Assembly (NCBI GenBank): GCA_958412345.1
Contig: CATYSO010000012.1
Location: forward strand, 1-64,000
DNA length: 64,000 bases
Direction: 5' to 3'
DNA from: an uncultured Collinsella sp.
GTDB taxonomy: Bacteria > Actinomycetota > Coriobacteriia > Coriobacteriales > Coriobacteriaceae
A program made the position numbers and the translations under genes. The notes below the pieces were generated by a model. The model saw only the letters and a list, made by a program, of their open reading frames with translations. It made no database searches and was not told where the DNA came from. Position 1 is the first letter of the stretch, and the number at the start of each line of letters is the position of its first letter. Of the stretch, positions 17,151 to 25,258 are shown in pieces.

Positions 17151-19220
17151 CTATCGAACCGAAGAATCGCCCGAAGCCGAAGAGGTATCGGGCTCGTCAT
17201 AAATCACGCCGAGCACGTCACGCACGACATGCATTGCGGTATCAGAGCCACCGCCGCCCTGCTCCAGGACAGTAGCGATGACATACTTGGGGTCATCGGC
17301 CGGTGCATAGGCGCAGAACCACGCGTATTCGTCCTCGCCGCTTTTCTCTCCCGTGCCCGACTTGCCGTATACCTGCGGCGTCAGGGTGCCAAAGTGAGCC
17401 GCCAGGGACGTCGATGCCGTGTAAATCACGTCGTGCATGCCGTTGCGAACAAGAGCCAAATCCGAATCGCTGTTGATCTTGGCCTCCAGGCGCTTCTTCT
17501 TGCCCTTGCCGTTGTACTTATAGGCATCGCCGTCGCCATCGCGCGACACGGCAGACAAAAACACGTGAGGCACGTACTGTTTGCCGCCGTTGGCAAGACC
17601 CATATAGGCGCACGCCATCTGCAGGGGCGTCACCAGGATGTCGCCCTGGCCGATGACAATGTTGGTCATATCACCGGCGTTCCATTTGCGGTCCTCGGCA
17701 GAGGCGTCGGTGAAGTACGACTCTTTCCACTCGGCATCGGGAATACGGCCCGCGCCCTCACTCGGCAGATCGATACCGCAGGTCTTGCCTAGGCCCCAGC
17801 GACGAAAGACCTCCTGCAGGCCCTCGGAATGTTGCTCGTCATAAAAGAACGCCTTGCCCATGTCGTAGAAGACGGGGTCGCACGAGTTGGCGATACCCGA
17901 CTGCAGCGTCATGGTGCCGTGGCCAGACGTCAGCCAGCAGCGCTTGCCCCAAGCCTTGCCCAAGCCCGTCCAATAGCCCGTGCAGTTGGTTGTCTGCGTT
18001 GAAGTGTAGGTTCCAAACTCAAGACCGGCCAGTGCCGAGAGCGGCTTGATGGTCGAGGCCGACATGTACTGTCCGCTAATGGCGCGGTTGAGCAGCGGGT
18101 GCGAACCCTTGTCATCATTGAGCTCGGTCCACACGTCATTTGAGACGCCGCCGATAAAGACGGACGGATCGAACTTGGGCTCGCTCGCCATGCCCAGAAT
18201 CTCGCCATTGTTGGGATCGAGACACACCACAGCGCCGTTGCCGGCATTGCTGTAGCCAGTGGTCTTGGCAAGCTCGATGGCGCTCGCCAGCGCCGTCTCG
18301 CAGGCCTGTTGGATCTTAAGATCGAGCGTAAGCTTAATGTCGGAGCCGGCCTTCGCGGGCACGGCGCCGGCCTGACCGGTCACATTGCCCGAGGCATCGA
18401 CCTTGACGGTCTGCTCGCCACGAATACCCTGCAGCAGGTTTTCGTAGTAGCTCTCAACGCCCGCTTGGCCCACGATATCGCCCGACTGGTACGTAATCCG
18501 GCCAGCAGAAGCATCATCATCGCCAGAGGATTTCTTATTCTGGGCCTCGAGCTGCTCGGAAGTAATGGTGCCGGTATAGCCCAAGATATGGCATGCCGTC
18601 TCGCCGTAGGGATACTGGCGCTCGGTGCGCTCGGCAATTTTGACGCCCGGGAACTCGCCGGCGTGCTCCTGAATATAGGCAACCGTGGAGCGACGGACGT
18701 CCGTCGCGATGGTGTGCAGGCTCTGGGCGCCCTCGGAATTGTCCTGAATGTTGCGCAGAACCGCCACGTAAGGCATTCCGAGCACGTTGGCAAGATGACG
18801 AACCAGAACCTCATCCTCGGCAAGGTCGCGGTAGGCCACGACGGCAAGCGAGGGACGGTTTTGGACAAGCGCCACGCCATTGCGGTCGAGGATGCGGCCG
18901 CGCACAGCGGGTGTGGTAACGGTGCGAGTCTGATTGCTATTAGCCTGCTTCTCGTAATAGTCCGACGAGACCATCTGCATGCCCCACAGCTTGACGGCAA
19001 GCGCCGCGAACATCGCGCCCACGCCGGTGGTGAGAATGGAGAAGCGGCCCTTAAAGGCGGTCGCCGCGGTATTGCCCTCGCCCTCGGTGGCGCGCGGGGC
19101 CGTTCCATGCTGCGTATCGTAGGTAAAACGGGAATCGCCGCGACGCATGATGACCAGCGCGACCACGATGGCCACAACCAGCACGATACCGGCGATGATA
19201 ACCGTCATCTGGGAAGACAT
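17151..19220 (-). CDS. mrdA: Penicillin-binding protein 2 (class B transpeptidase)
   Basis: A 689-residue class B PBP, the elongasome transpeptidase. The active-site serine is in STIK (S389-K392), the second motif appears as SCD (446-448) where SxN is usual, and the third is KSGT (620-623). The N terminus has an additional predicted helix (about 6-25) before the expected membrane anchor (about 60-80), so the topology is unusual, or the first 50 residues are a variable extension. It lies between mreD and rodA. The SCD triad resembles the SxD form found in some high-GC Gram-positive PBPs. Confidence 0.93.
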   Translation of the reverse strand: MSSQMTVIIAGIVLVVAIVVALVIMRRGDSRFTYDTQHGTAPRATEGEGNTAATAFKGRFSILTTGVGAMFAALAVKLWGMQMVSSDYYEKQANSNQTRTVTTPAVRGRILDRNGVALVQNRPSLAVVAYRDLAEDEVLVRHLANVLGMPYVAVLRNIQDNSEGAQSLHTIATDVRRSTVAYIQEHAGEFPGVKIAERTERQYPYGETACHILGYTGTITSEQLEAQNKKSSGDDDASAGRITYQSGDIVGQAGVESYYENLLQGIRGEQTVKVDASGNVTGQAGAVPAKAGSDIKLTLDLKIQQACETALASAIELAKTTGYSNAGNGAVVCLDPNNGEILGMASEPKFDPSVFIGGVSNDVWTELNDDKGSHPLLNRAISGQYMSASTIKPLSALAGLEFGTYTSTQTTNCTGYWTGLGKAWGKRCWLTSGHGTMTLQSGIANSCDPVFYDMGKAFFYDEQHSEGLQEVFRRWGLGKTCGIDLPSEGAGRIPDAEWKESYFTDASAEDRKWNAGDMTNIVIGQGDILVTPLQMACAYMGLANGGKQYVPHVFLSAVSRDGDGDAYKYNGKGKKKRLEAKINSDSDLALVRNGMHDVIYTASTSLAAHFGTLTPQVYGKSGTGEKSGEDEYAWFCAYAPADDPKYVIATVLEQGGGGSDTAMHVVRDVLGVIYDEPDTSSASGDSSVR

Positions 19221-19233
19221 CTACGGGCCTCCC

Positions 19234-19800
19234 CTATTTGAGTTTGCGGGTCTTGGGCTTAAAGCGCATACCCGTCTGGCGTCCGCCACGTGCGGAGAAT
19301 CCATAGCCGGACTGCGGCACGACGCCGGACATCAAAAACGGAATGGCAACCAGACCCGTCAGGATCGAAGACGGCAGCGCATGGCCAAAGATCGCCACGA
19401 CAAAGCTCGTCTCCAAACCCATAAACAGCAAGATGATGCTGTAGATCACATTAATGACGAGCGCAAAGGCGCCCACAGTGATGCCGCGCGCACTCGGGGT
19501 ACCGCCGGTCTGACCGGCAGCACTGTGCACCAGGGCAAAAGAACCCACGGTCAGCAGGAGCGACATAACTCCCACCGGCACGGCAGCGGACAGGTCATAA
19601 AACAAGCCGCTGCAAAAACCGCACACGACGGCACGGGTCGGGTCGCCCGAGAACACGCTTAAGCACACCAGGATAATCATGAAGTTGACACGACCGCCCG
19701 CAATGGAGATCTGCGGTGCCAGGCCTGCCTGCAGCAGCACGCACACGATGGCGGCGATTACAAACGTGCGGGAGCTCATCCCCTGCTCGTGTAGATCCAT
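19234..19800 (-). CDS. mreD: Rod shape-determining protein MreD
   Basis: A 188-residue integral membrane protein with about five hydrophobic helices and the family's short loops (PQISIAGGRVNFMIILVCLSV). MreD links MreC to the wall-synthesis enzymes. The ATG at 19800 was preferred because GGGGG lies seven bases upstream; the ATG two codons earlier is only one base from it. A basic tail (GGRQTGMRFKPKTRKLK) ends the protein. It is third in mreB-mreC-mreD. Confidence 0.85.
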   Translation of the reverse strand: MDLHEQGMSSRTFVIAAIVCVLLQAGLAPQISIAGGRVNFMIILVCLSVFSGDPTRAVVCGFCSGLFYDLSAAVPVGVMSLLLTVGSFALVHSAAGQTGGTPSARGITVGAFALVINVIYSIILLFMGLETSFVVAIFGHALPSSILTGLVAIPFLMSGVVPQSGYGFSARGGRQTGMRFKPKTRKLK

Positions 19801-19811
19801 GGACATGCCCC

Positions 19812-20810
19812 CTATTCGCTCGAGCCAGAATCGGTCGTCTCAGACGTGTCGGAACTGTCATCCGAGCTCTCGTCCTTCGTCTTGGTCGCAGCATCGCGCG
19901 ACGTTCCCTGCGGCGTGCTATTAGCCGTGCTCACGTCCTCATCCGAGGCCGACTGTTCGTCGGTCAGCGAGGTGATGACCAGCACTTCCTCGTTGTTCTC
20001 GGCCGTCGTCTGGGCGCGCACCACAATGGTGTAGTACACGTCGTTTGCCGATTTCTCAACCGAAGAGACGGTGCCGAGCGGAAGGCCCTTGGGGAACACA
20101 CCGCCAATGCCCGAGGTCACGATGATGTCGCCAACCTTAACGTCGGAGTCAACGCTCACGTACTCAAGACGTAGCGTGCCGTCAGCCTGACCCTGCAGCA
20201 TGCCCTGGGCGCGCGTGTCCTGCACCATGGCGGACACGCCCGAGTTCTCATCGCCGATCAGGCGCACGGTGGACGTCTTGGCCGAGACCTCGATAATCTG
20301 GCCTATGACACCGGCAGAACTCGTCACGGGCATGTTGATGGTAAGCCCGTCGGCAGAACCCTTATCGATGGTAACGGTCGAGGTCCAGGCATCGCCCGAA
20401 GCGCCGACGATACGAGCTGCAGTGGACTTGAGGTTGTAGGTCGACTGCAGACCGACCAGACCCTCCAGTCGCTCGGCGGTCTTTTGAGCCTCGGAGAGCT
20501 CGGCGACCTTAGAGGTAAGTTCCTCGTTTTGCTTCTTAAGCTCGTCAAGCGTGTCCTGCGACGCTGTAAGGTTAGAGAACACGTTACCGATCGCATTGAA
20601 GGGAGCCGCCACAGCCGAGCCCAGAAAACGCACCGGCGAGGTAATCGTCGTCACGCCCGAACGCACGGCATGAATCGGCCCCGTCTCGCCCTCGCGAATG
20701 TAAAACGTAAGCAGCAACACCGAAATCAGGCTGAAAACAATCAACGGGCGCATACCCGTTGATTGTCGCTTGGTATTCAGATTTGTGGAGAAACCCGAAG
20801 ATCGTGCCAA
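19812..20810 (-). CDS. mreC: Rod shape-determining protein MreC (TTG start)
   Basis: A 332-residue MreC: a cytoplasmic tail, one transmembrane helix (about 21-37), a coiled coil (about 85-115, DELKKQNEELTSKVAELSE) and the periplasmic-type double beta-barrel. The last 45 residues or so are a Ser/Thr/Asp-rich low-complexity tail, longer than in E. coli. Initiation is at TTG (20808-20810), with AAGGTGG seven bases upstream. The gene follows mreB by 21 bases. Confidence 0.93.
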   Translation of the reverse strand: MARSSGFSTNLNTKRQSTGMRPLIVFSLISVLLLTFYIREGETGPIHAVRSGVTTITSPVRFLGSAVAAPFNAIGNVFSNLTASQDTLDELKKQNEELTSKVAELSEAQKTAERLEGLVGLQSTYNLKSTAARIVGASGDAWTSTVTIDKGSADGLTINMPVTSSAGVIGQIIEVSAKTSTVRLIGDENSGVSAMVQDTRAQGMLQGQADGTLRLEYVSVDSDVKVGDIIVTSGIGGVFPKGLPLGTVSSVEKSANDVYYTIVVRAQTTAENNEEVLVITSLTDEQSASDEDVSTANSTPQGTSRDAATKTKDESSDDSSDTSETTDSGSSE

Positions 20811-20831
20811 ATGGAATCCACCTTTTGGAAA

Positions 20832-21875
20832 TTAAGCATTGGTCTGGACGAAGCCGCCATCAAACGCATTGGCCTCGAGCACGCGGGCACAGCCGTTAAC
20901 AACGTTATCGAGCGCCGTGGGGCTGACGTTGACCGAAACGCCGGTCTCATCGCGCAGGCGCACGTCGAGACCGCGCAGCAGCGCGCCGCCACCAGTCAGC
21001 AAAATGCCGTAGTACATAAGGTCCGAGGCAAGATCGGGAGGCGTAGCGTCGAGTGCGTCCTTGACGGCCTTGGCCATCTCGTCGAGCGGCTTGTTGAGCG
21101 CGCGACGAATCTCCTCGCTCTCGATGCGCACGGTCTTGGGCAGACCGGTGATCACGTCGCGGCCGTTGACCTCGACGTCGAGCTCGTCCTTGAGCGGCAC
21201 GGCGGAGCCGACCTTGATCTTGATGTCCTCTGCCGTACGCTCGCCGATGGCCAGGTTGTAGGCATCACGAACGTGCGTAAGGATGGCCTGATCGAACTCG
21301 TCGCCGGCAATACGAATGGACTGCGAGACGACGATGCCGCCCATAGCGATAACGGCAACCTCGGTGGTACCGCCACCGATGTCGATGACCATGGAACCGG
21401 TAGGTTCCTCAACGGGCAGGTCGGCGCCGATAGCGGCGGCCATAGGCTCTTCGATCAGATAGGCCTGGCGGGCACCGGCCTGGATCGTAGCCTCAAAGAC
21501 AGCGCGCTTCTCGACCGACGTGACACCGGAGGGAACGCAGACGACAACACGCGGACGCGGAGTCCACGGATAGCGCTTCTCGGACGCCTTGTCGATAAAG
21601 TAGCGAAGCATGGCCTCGGTAACATCGAAGTCGGCGATGACGCCGTCTTTCAGGGGACGAACGGCCACGATGTTGCCGGGCGTACGGCCGAGCATGCGCT
21701 TTGCCTCGATACCGACCGCCAGGATGCGCTCGTCGTTCTTGTCGATGGCGACAACGGAGGGCTCGCGAATGACGATGCCCTTGCCGCGCACGGAGACAAG
21801 CGTATTTGCGGTGCCGAGGTCGATGGCAAGATCGCCCGCATAGCTACCGAAGAACATATCCATCAAAGAAAACAA
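20832..21875 (-). CDS. mreB: Actin-like cell-shape protein MreB (TTG start)
   Basis: A 347-residue bacterial actin that positions the elongation machinery. The nucleotide-binding signatures are present: AIDLGTANT (17-25), VVVCVPSGVT, MVIDIGGGTTEVAV and LLTGGGALLRGL. The best start is TTG (21873-21875), since AGGAG lies five bases upstream; the ATG four codons later is too far from it. It is the first gene of mreB-mreC-mreD-PBP2-rodA. Presence of this set implies rod-shaped growth. Confidence 0.96.
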   Translation of the reverse strand: MFSLMDMFFGSYAGDLAIDLGTANTLVSVRGKGIVIREPSVVAIDKNDERILAVGIEAKRMLGRTPGNIVAVRPLKDGVIADFDVTEAMLRYFIDKASEKRYPWTPRPRVVVCVPSGVTSVEKRAVFEATIQAGARQAYLIEEPMAAAIGADLPVEEPTGSMVIDIGGGTTEVAVIAMGGIVVSQSIRIAGDEFDQAILTHVRDAYNLAIGERTAEDIKIKVGSAVPLKDELDVEVNGRDVITGLPKTVRIESEEIRRALNKPLDEMAKAVKDALDATPPDLASDLMYYGILLTGGGALLRGLDVRLRDETGVSVNVSPTALDNVVNGCARVLEANAFDGGFVQTNA

Positions 21876-21935
21876 CGCAACTCCTGATGTGTTGGATGAT
21901 TGCTGGAAAACTACTAGCTCATCATACTAGCGCAA

Positions 21936-21968
21936 GCCCGGCGCCTCACTTGCGGTGAAGCGCCGGGC
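21936..21968 (-). terminator. GC-rich hairpin between the TPR gene and mreB
   Basis: A 14-bp stem with one mismatch (21936-21949 with 21955-21968, loop TTGCG). It lies after the TPR gene stop and before the mreB leader on the minus strand. The base of the stem is followed by only two T residues, so it is a strong hairpin but a poor classical terminator; it may also protect the mRNA 3' end. Confidence 0.5.
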
Positions 21969-21990
21969 AAAGCTAAATCCCATAAGGTCA

Positions 21991-23295
21991 CTACTGGTTG
22001 TCAGCAGCCGAGAAATCCATATCGAGGGAGGAAACGGCCCAGCCGATATGGTTGTCGGAGCGCACGAATTTGACGGTGTACTCCTGCTCGCCGCCCTTGG
22101 ACAGCGATGCCTTCACCTTAGCGGTCGTCTCGGTCATGGACTGATCCATGCCCTCGACGGACACGGTGGCACCCTGCGGAATCGAGGAGATGATCATCGA
22201 CTTAGCGTCCTCGGACAGGTTCGAGGCCAGGCAAGACTCGGCCTTTGCGGTGTCACCGTCGCCGGCAGCCTGGAACAGATCGGTAACGACAGACTCCTGA
22301 GACGGGAAGCCCAGGCCGCGCGTGTAGGCAAAGCCCAGACCGCCCGCGGCGATCAAAATGAGCAGAAGCAGCACGATGAAGACTTTGAGACCCGTGTGGC
22401 GATGGCGACGACGGACCTTGGCCTGCTTACGATCCTGACGGTCCTGCTGGACCATCTCGGACTCGGACAGCGTAAAGAAGCCGGTGTCCGAGGGGTCGGG
22501 CATAAACTGACCAGTTGCGCCCGTGGGATCGAGCGGGTCGACGGCAGGAGCGTCCATCGCGGGCGCCGGAGCCGTAGCCATGGCCGTCTGAGCGGAAAGC
22601 GCAGCCAGCGAATCATGAACGCGGGCAAGTTCGTCGGCCTGCTCGGGCGTGAGCTGGTAGATGCCGTCGGCGGTAGCGGCGTTAAAGGCGTCGAGCGCAT
22701 CGGAGGGACGACCGGCGGCGGAAAGCGCCTGGCCCATGCCGGCATTGAGTGCGCGCGTATCGTCACGCGGGCCGGCAAAGTCGATAGCCGTGCGATAGGT
22801 TTCCACGGCATCTGCCGGGCGACCGAGCTTGATAAAGCAACGGCCGAGCTCGCCGAGCGCGGCGGCGGGAGCCGGATTGGCGCCGTCGATAGCGGCCTGA
22901 CGGAAGGCGGTGCCGGCGTTGGCATAATCGCCCGCTTGGAACAGCGCGTTGCCCAAGCCCAGATAGGCCTTGAACGGCGTGGCATAGGAAGCGTCCTGCG
23001 TTGCAGCGGAAAACGCCTGGGCGGCCGTGGTGTAGTCACCCACCGCCGCGAGCGCCTTGCCGCGATTGGTGAGCAGGGCGCCGCGCTTGCCATAGGTACC
23101 GTCGTTGAGGGCGGCGGCATAGGCCTCGGCGGCCTCGGCATACATGCCCAGGTGCATCAAGGCGTTACCGCGAAGATGGTCGGCCTCGCCCATAATCTCA
23201 TCGGGGGTCTTTGCCGCCGAGAGCATCTGGGCGGCAGCGGAAAAATCACCCGCGCGGTAAGCCGCGCGACCCTGTTGAATCAGCTGGCTATTCAA
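21991..23295 (-). CDS. Membrane-anchored tetratricopeptide repeat protein (TTG start)
   Basis: A 434-residue protein. The first 210 residues are TPR-like helical repeats (AYRAGDFSAAAQML, ALMHLGMYAEAAEAY, ALFQAGDYANAGTAF). Then come a proline/alanine linker, a basic cluster (KVRRRHRH, about 293-300), one transmembrane helix (303-324) and an extracellular C-terminal domain resembling the small DUF4878-like fold (SEDAKSMIISSIPQGATVSV). The start is TTG with AAGGGG six bases upstream. The function is unknown; cytoplasmic TPRs joined to an outside sensor-like domain suggest a scaffold near the cell envelope. It is 11 bases downstream of the cyclophilin gene. Confidence 0.75.
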   Translation of the reverse strand: MNSQLIQQGRAAYRAGDFSAAAQMLSAAKTPDEIMGEADHLRGNALMHLGMYAEAAEAYAAALNDGTYGKRGALLTNRGKALAAVGDYTTAAQAFSAATQDASYATPFKAYLGLGNALFQAGDYANAGTAFRQAAIDGANPAPAAALGELGRCFIKLGRPADAVETYRTAIDFAGPRDDTRALNAGMGQALSAAGRPSDALDAFNAATADGIYQLTPEQADELARVHDSLAALSAQTAMATAPAPAMDAPAVDPLDPTGATGQFMPDPSDTGFFTLSESEMVQQDRQDRKQAKVRRRHRHTGLKVFIVLLLLILIAAGGLGFAYTRGLGFPSQESVVTDLFQAAGDGDTAKAESCLASNLSEDAKSMIISSIPQGATVSVEGMDQSMTETTAKVKASLSKGGEQEYTVKFVRSDNHIGWAVSSLDMDFSAADNQ

Positions 23296-23306
23296 GGAAG
23301 TCCCCT

Positions 23307-23849
23307 TTACTCGTGAACGATCTCGACGTGAACGATCTCATCGCCGGCACGCAGCTGCGAGATCACATCGAGGCCCTCGACCGTGGTGCCAAAGACGGTG
23401 TAACCGGAGTCAAGGTTATGCTGGGCGCCCAGGCAGAAGTAGAACTGAGAACCCGCGGAATCGGGATCCATGGAGCGAGCCATGGCAAGCGCGCCGTCAA
23501 CATGGCTGTTGCGCGGATTGGTAGCAAACTCGCCCTTAATGCAATAGCCGGGGCCACCGGTACCGGGCATGCCGTCGGGGCCCTCAAGACCGGCAGCGAC
23601 GTCGGCGCCGGACATATCGCGGGTATTGGGATCGCCGCCCTGGATGACAAAACCGGGGACATAGCGATGGAACTTAAGGCCGTCGTAGAAGCCCATCGTG
23701 GAAAGCTCGCAGAAGTTCGCCACATGAATGGGGGCGCCCTCACCGTCAAGCTTGACCTTGATGGTGCCCTTCGACGTCTCGATCACCGCGCACTCGTCAC
23801 CGGCGAGCTGGTACTCGGGCGTATAGAGCTCTTTCTTAAAACCAAACAT
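23307..23849 (-). CDS. Peptidyl-prolyl cis-trans isomerase, cyclophilin type
   Basis: A 180-residue cytoplasmic cyclophilin accelerating proline isomerisation. The catalytic strand FHRYVPGFVIQGGDP is at 60-74 and SAGSQFYFCLG starts at about 131. No signal peptide is present. The start MFGFKKELYTP at 23849 is set by GGAAGGA upstream; the longer frame reads through the promoter. An extended -10 promoter is visible at 23889-23918. Confidence 0.93.
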   Translation of the reverse strand: MFGFKKELYTPEYQLAGDECAVIETSKGTIKVKLDGEGAPIHVANFCELSTMGFYDGLKFHRYVPGFVIQGGDPNTRDMSGADVAAGLEGPDGMPGTGGPGYCIKGEFATNPRNSHVDGALAMARSMDPDSAGSQFYFCLGAQHNLDSGYTVFGTTVEGLDVISQLRAGDEIVHVEIVHE

Positions 23850-23888
23850 GTGGTTCCTTCCTCGTGCGTTTAAAGCATATATGTACGA

Positions 23889-23918
23889 ATTGTAGCAATA
23901 AGCACAGGCTTCCATCAA
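23889..23918 (-). promoter_or_regulatory. Promoter of the cyclophilin gene
   Basis: On the minus strand, TTGATG (23913-23918), 18 bases, then TACAAT (23889-23894) preceded by TGC, giving an extended -10. The leader would be about 32 bases. The rest of the gap to 23957 shows nothing else. Confidence 0.6.
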
Positions 23919-23957
23919 TTGCGCACGTAGGTTATACCGTCCAGGGCGAACTAATTT

Positions 23958-25100
23958 TTATGAACGCTGCTGTGGCTTCCAAGCACCCACGTTGGCGTCG
24001 TACTGGTTAAGGGCGCTGCTTCCGCCCTGAGCTATGGGTGCCAAGATCTCGCTTTGGTGCGAACTCATCGACTCGCCATCGGGAATGGCAAGCGAGATAT
24101 CCCAACTCTGGCAGATCACGTCGACGCGCTCGTACATCCACTCGGCAAGCTGCTTTAAGTGGGCGATGTCATCTGCATAGACCGTATCGTCCTGGTACTT
24201 AAGGTTGTTGAGCTCGTCTTGCGTCTTTTTAATCTGGTCGCGCAGGGCATAGGCACTCTGGGAGAGTTCCTGGCGCGTGGAGAGCGGAGAGCGGAGATAG
24301 CCGTTGTTGAACGAGTCGATGACCTCGCCGATCTGATCCTCGTTGCCGTACGACACGATGGTCTGATACAGACCGTCGAGCCTGGTATAGAGCTGATCAT
24401 CGGTGAGAACGGTTTCTTCCTGAACCACTTCGGCAGGATCGTCCTGCTTGGTGTCGTCCTCGGTCGCCTCGCCCTTTTGACGCGTGGGGAAGGTGGTCTG
24501 CGCAGCCTGGCCAAACTGGTCGTAGAAACCGGGCATGACGCCCATGGGATCGGCCGTCACAAACCAATAGGCACCGCCGCACACGACGGCAAGCACCGCA
24601 ATGACGATAAGCGGCTTGGGGATATGACGCTTGTGCTTATGGTAAGCATCCTCGTCGGGATGCACCTTGCGCTTGGATTTTTGAGTGTCTTCATGCAGGG
24701 AAACCGGCATCGGGATATCGACCTTGGGGATACCGAAATCCTTATCGAAAGCCGGCAGCACGCAGGTCTCATTGGGGTCGGCGGCATCCGAAAGCACGGC
24801 GGCAGCCGAAGCGGGCGCATGGGGCACCTCGGTATCGATCTGCTCCTGCGTCAAGCGCGGAAAACCGGCGGTACGGCCCGCCGCCAGGTCGGATGCGGCA
24901 GCGTCCTCGGAAAGGATGCCCGGAGCAGGGCGTCCACATTTGGGACACGTGCGATCATGCGGGGAAAGACGCGCGCCACAGCCCTCGCAGAACACAAACT
25001 CGGTGTGCTCGGGACCGTCGCCCGGGCCGACGTAGGCGTTGCAGTAGGGGCAGAACGAGGCGCCGTCCTCGATGGTCTTAAGGCAATGCGGGCAGATCAC
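23958..25100 (-). CDS. Zinc-ribbon membrane protein with extracytoplasmic helical domain
   Basis: A 380-residue protein of unknown role. Two zinc ribbons occupy the N terminus (CPHC 3-6 with CPYC 17-20; CEGC 38-41 with CPKC 52-55), followed by a disordered acidic linker, a transmembrane helix (about 163-182) and a charged, helical extracytoplasmic region. GTG at 25098-25100 was chosen because GAGG lies five bases before it and the product then begins directly with the ribbon; an upstream TTG is the alternative. Proteins with this ribbon-linker-helix plan are common and uncharacterised in Coriobacteriia and Firmicutes. Confidence 0.7.
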   Translation of the reverse strand: MICPHCLKTIEDGASFCPYCNAYVGPGDGPEHTEFVFCEGCGARLSPHDRTCPKCGRPAPGILSEDAAASDLAAGRTAGFPRLTQEQIDTEVPHAPASAAAVLSDAADPNETCVLPAFDKDFGIPKVDIPMPVSLHEDTQKSKRKVHPDEDAYHKHKRHIPKPLIVIAVLAVVCGGAYWFVTADPMGVMPGFYDQFGQAAQTTFPTRQKGEATEDDTKQDDPAEVVQEETVLTDDQLYTRLDGLYQTIVSYGNEDQIGEVIDSFNNGYLRSPLSTRQELSQSAYALRDQIKKTQDELNNLKYQDDTVYADDIAHLKQLAEWMYERVDVICQSWDISLAIPDGESMSSHQSEILAPIAQGGSSALNQYDANVGAWKPQQRS

Positions 25101-25206
25101 GGCATCCTCTTTTCGGAGCAATTCAAACAATCGAGGTTAGAGCATAACATCGCCACGGCCCCACAGGGCCAAGGCACCAATTCAACATCGCGGGACAGTC
25201 TTTTGG

Positions 25207-25245
25207 GGGATGATTTTTTAATTCCCGCCCCAGAAAAATCATCCC
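25207..25245. repeat. Single REP-like hairpin unit
   Basis: GGGATGATTTTT (25207-25218) pairs perfectly with AAAAATCATCCC (25234-25245) around a 15-base loop TAATTCCCGCCCCAG. The same unit, with small changes, is doubled head to head at 33845-33922 and half present at 148-165. It lies just downstream of the P-type ATPase stop codon (on the minus strand), so it could double as a transcript-end hairpin. Confidence 0.7.
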
Positions 25246-25258
25246 TGAAGGCCGCGGA

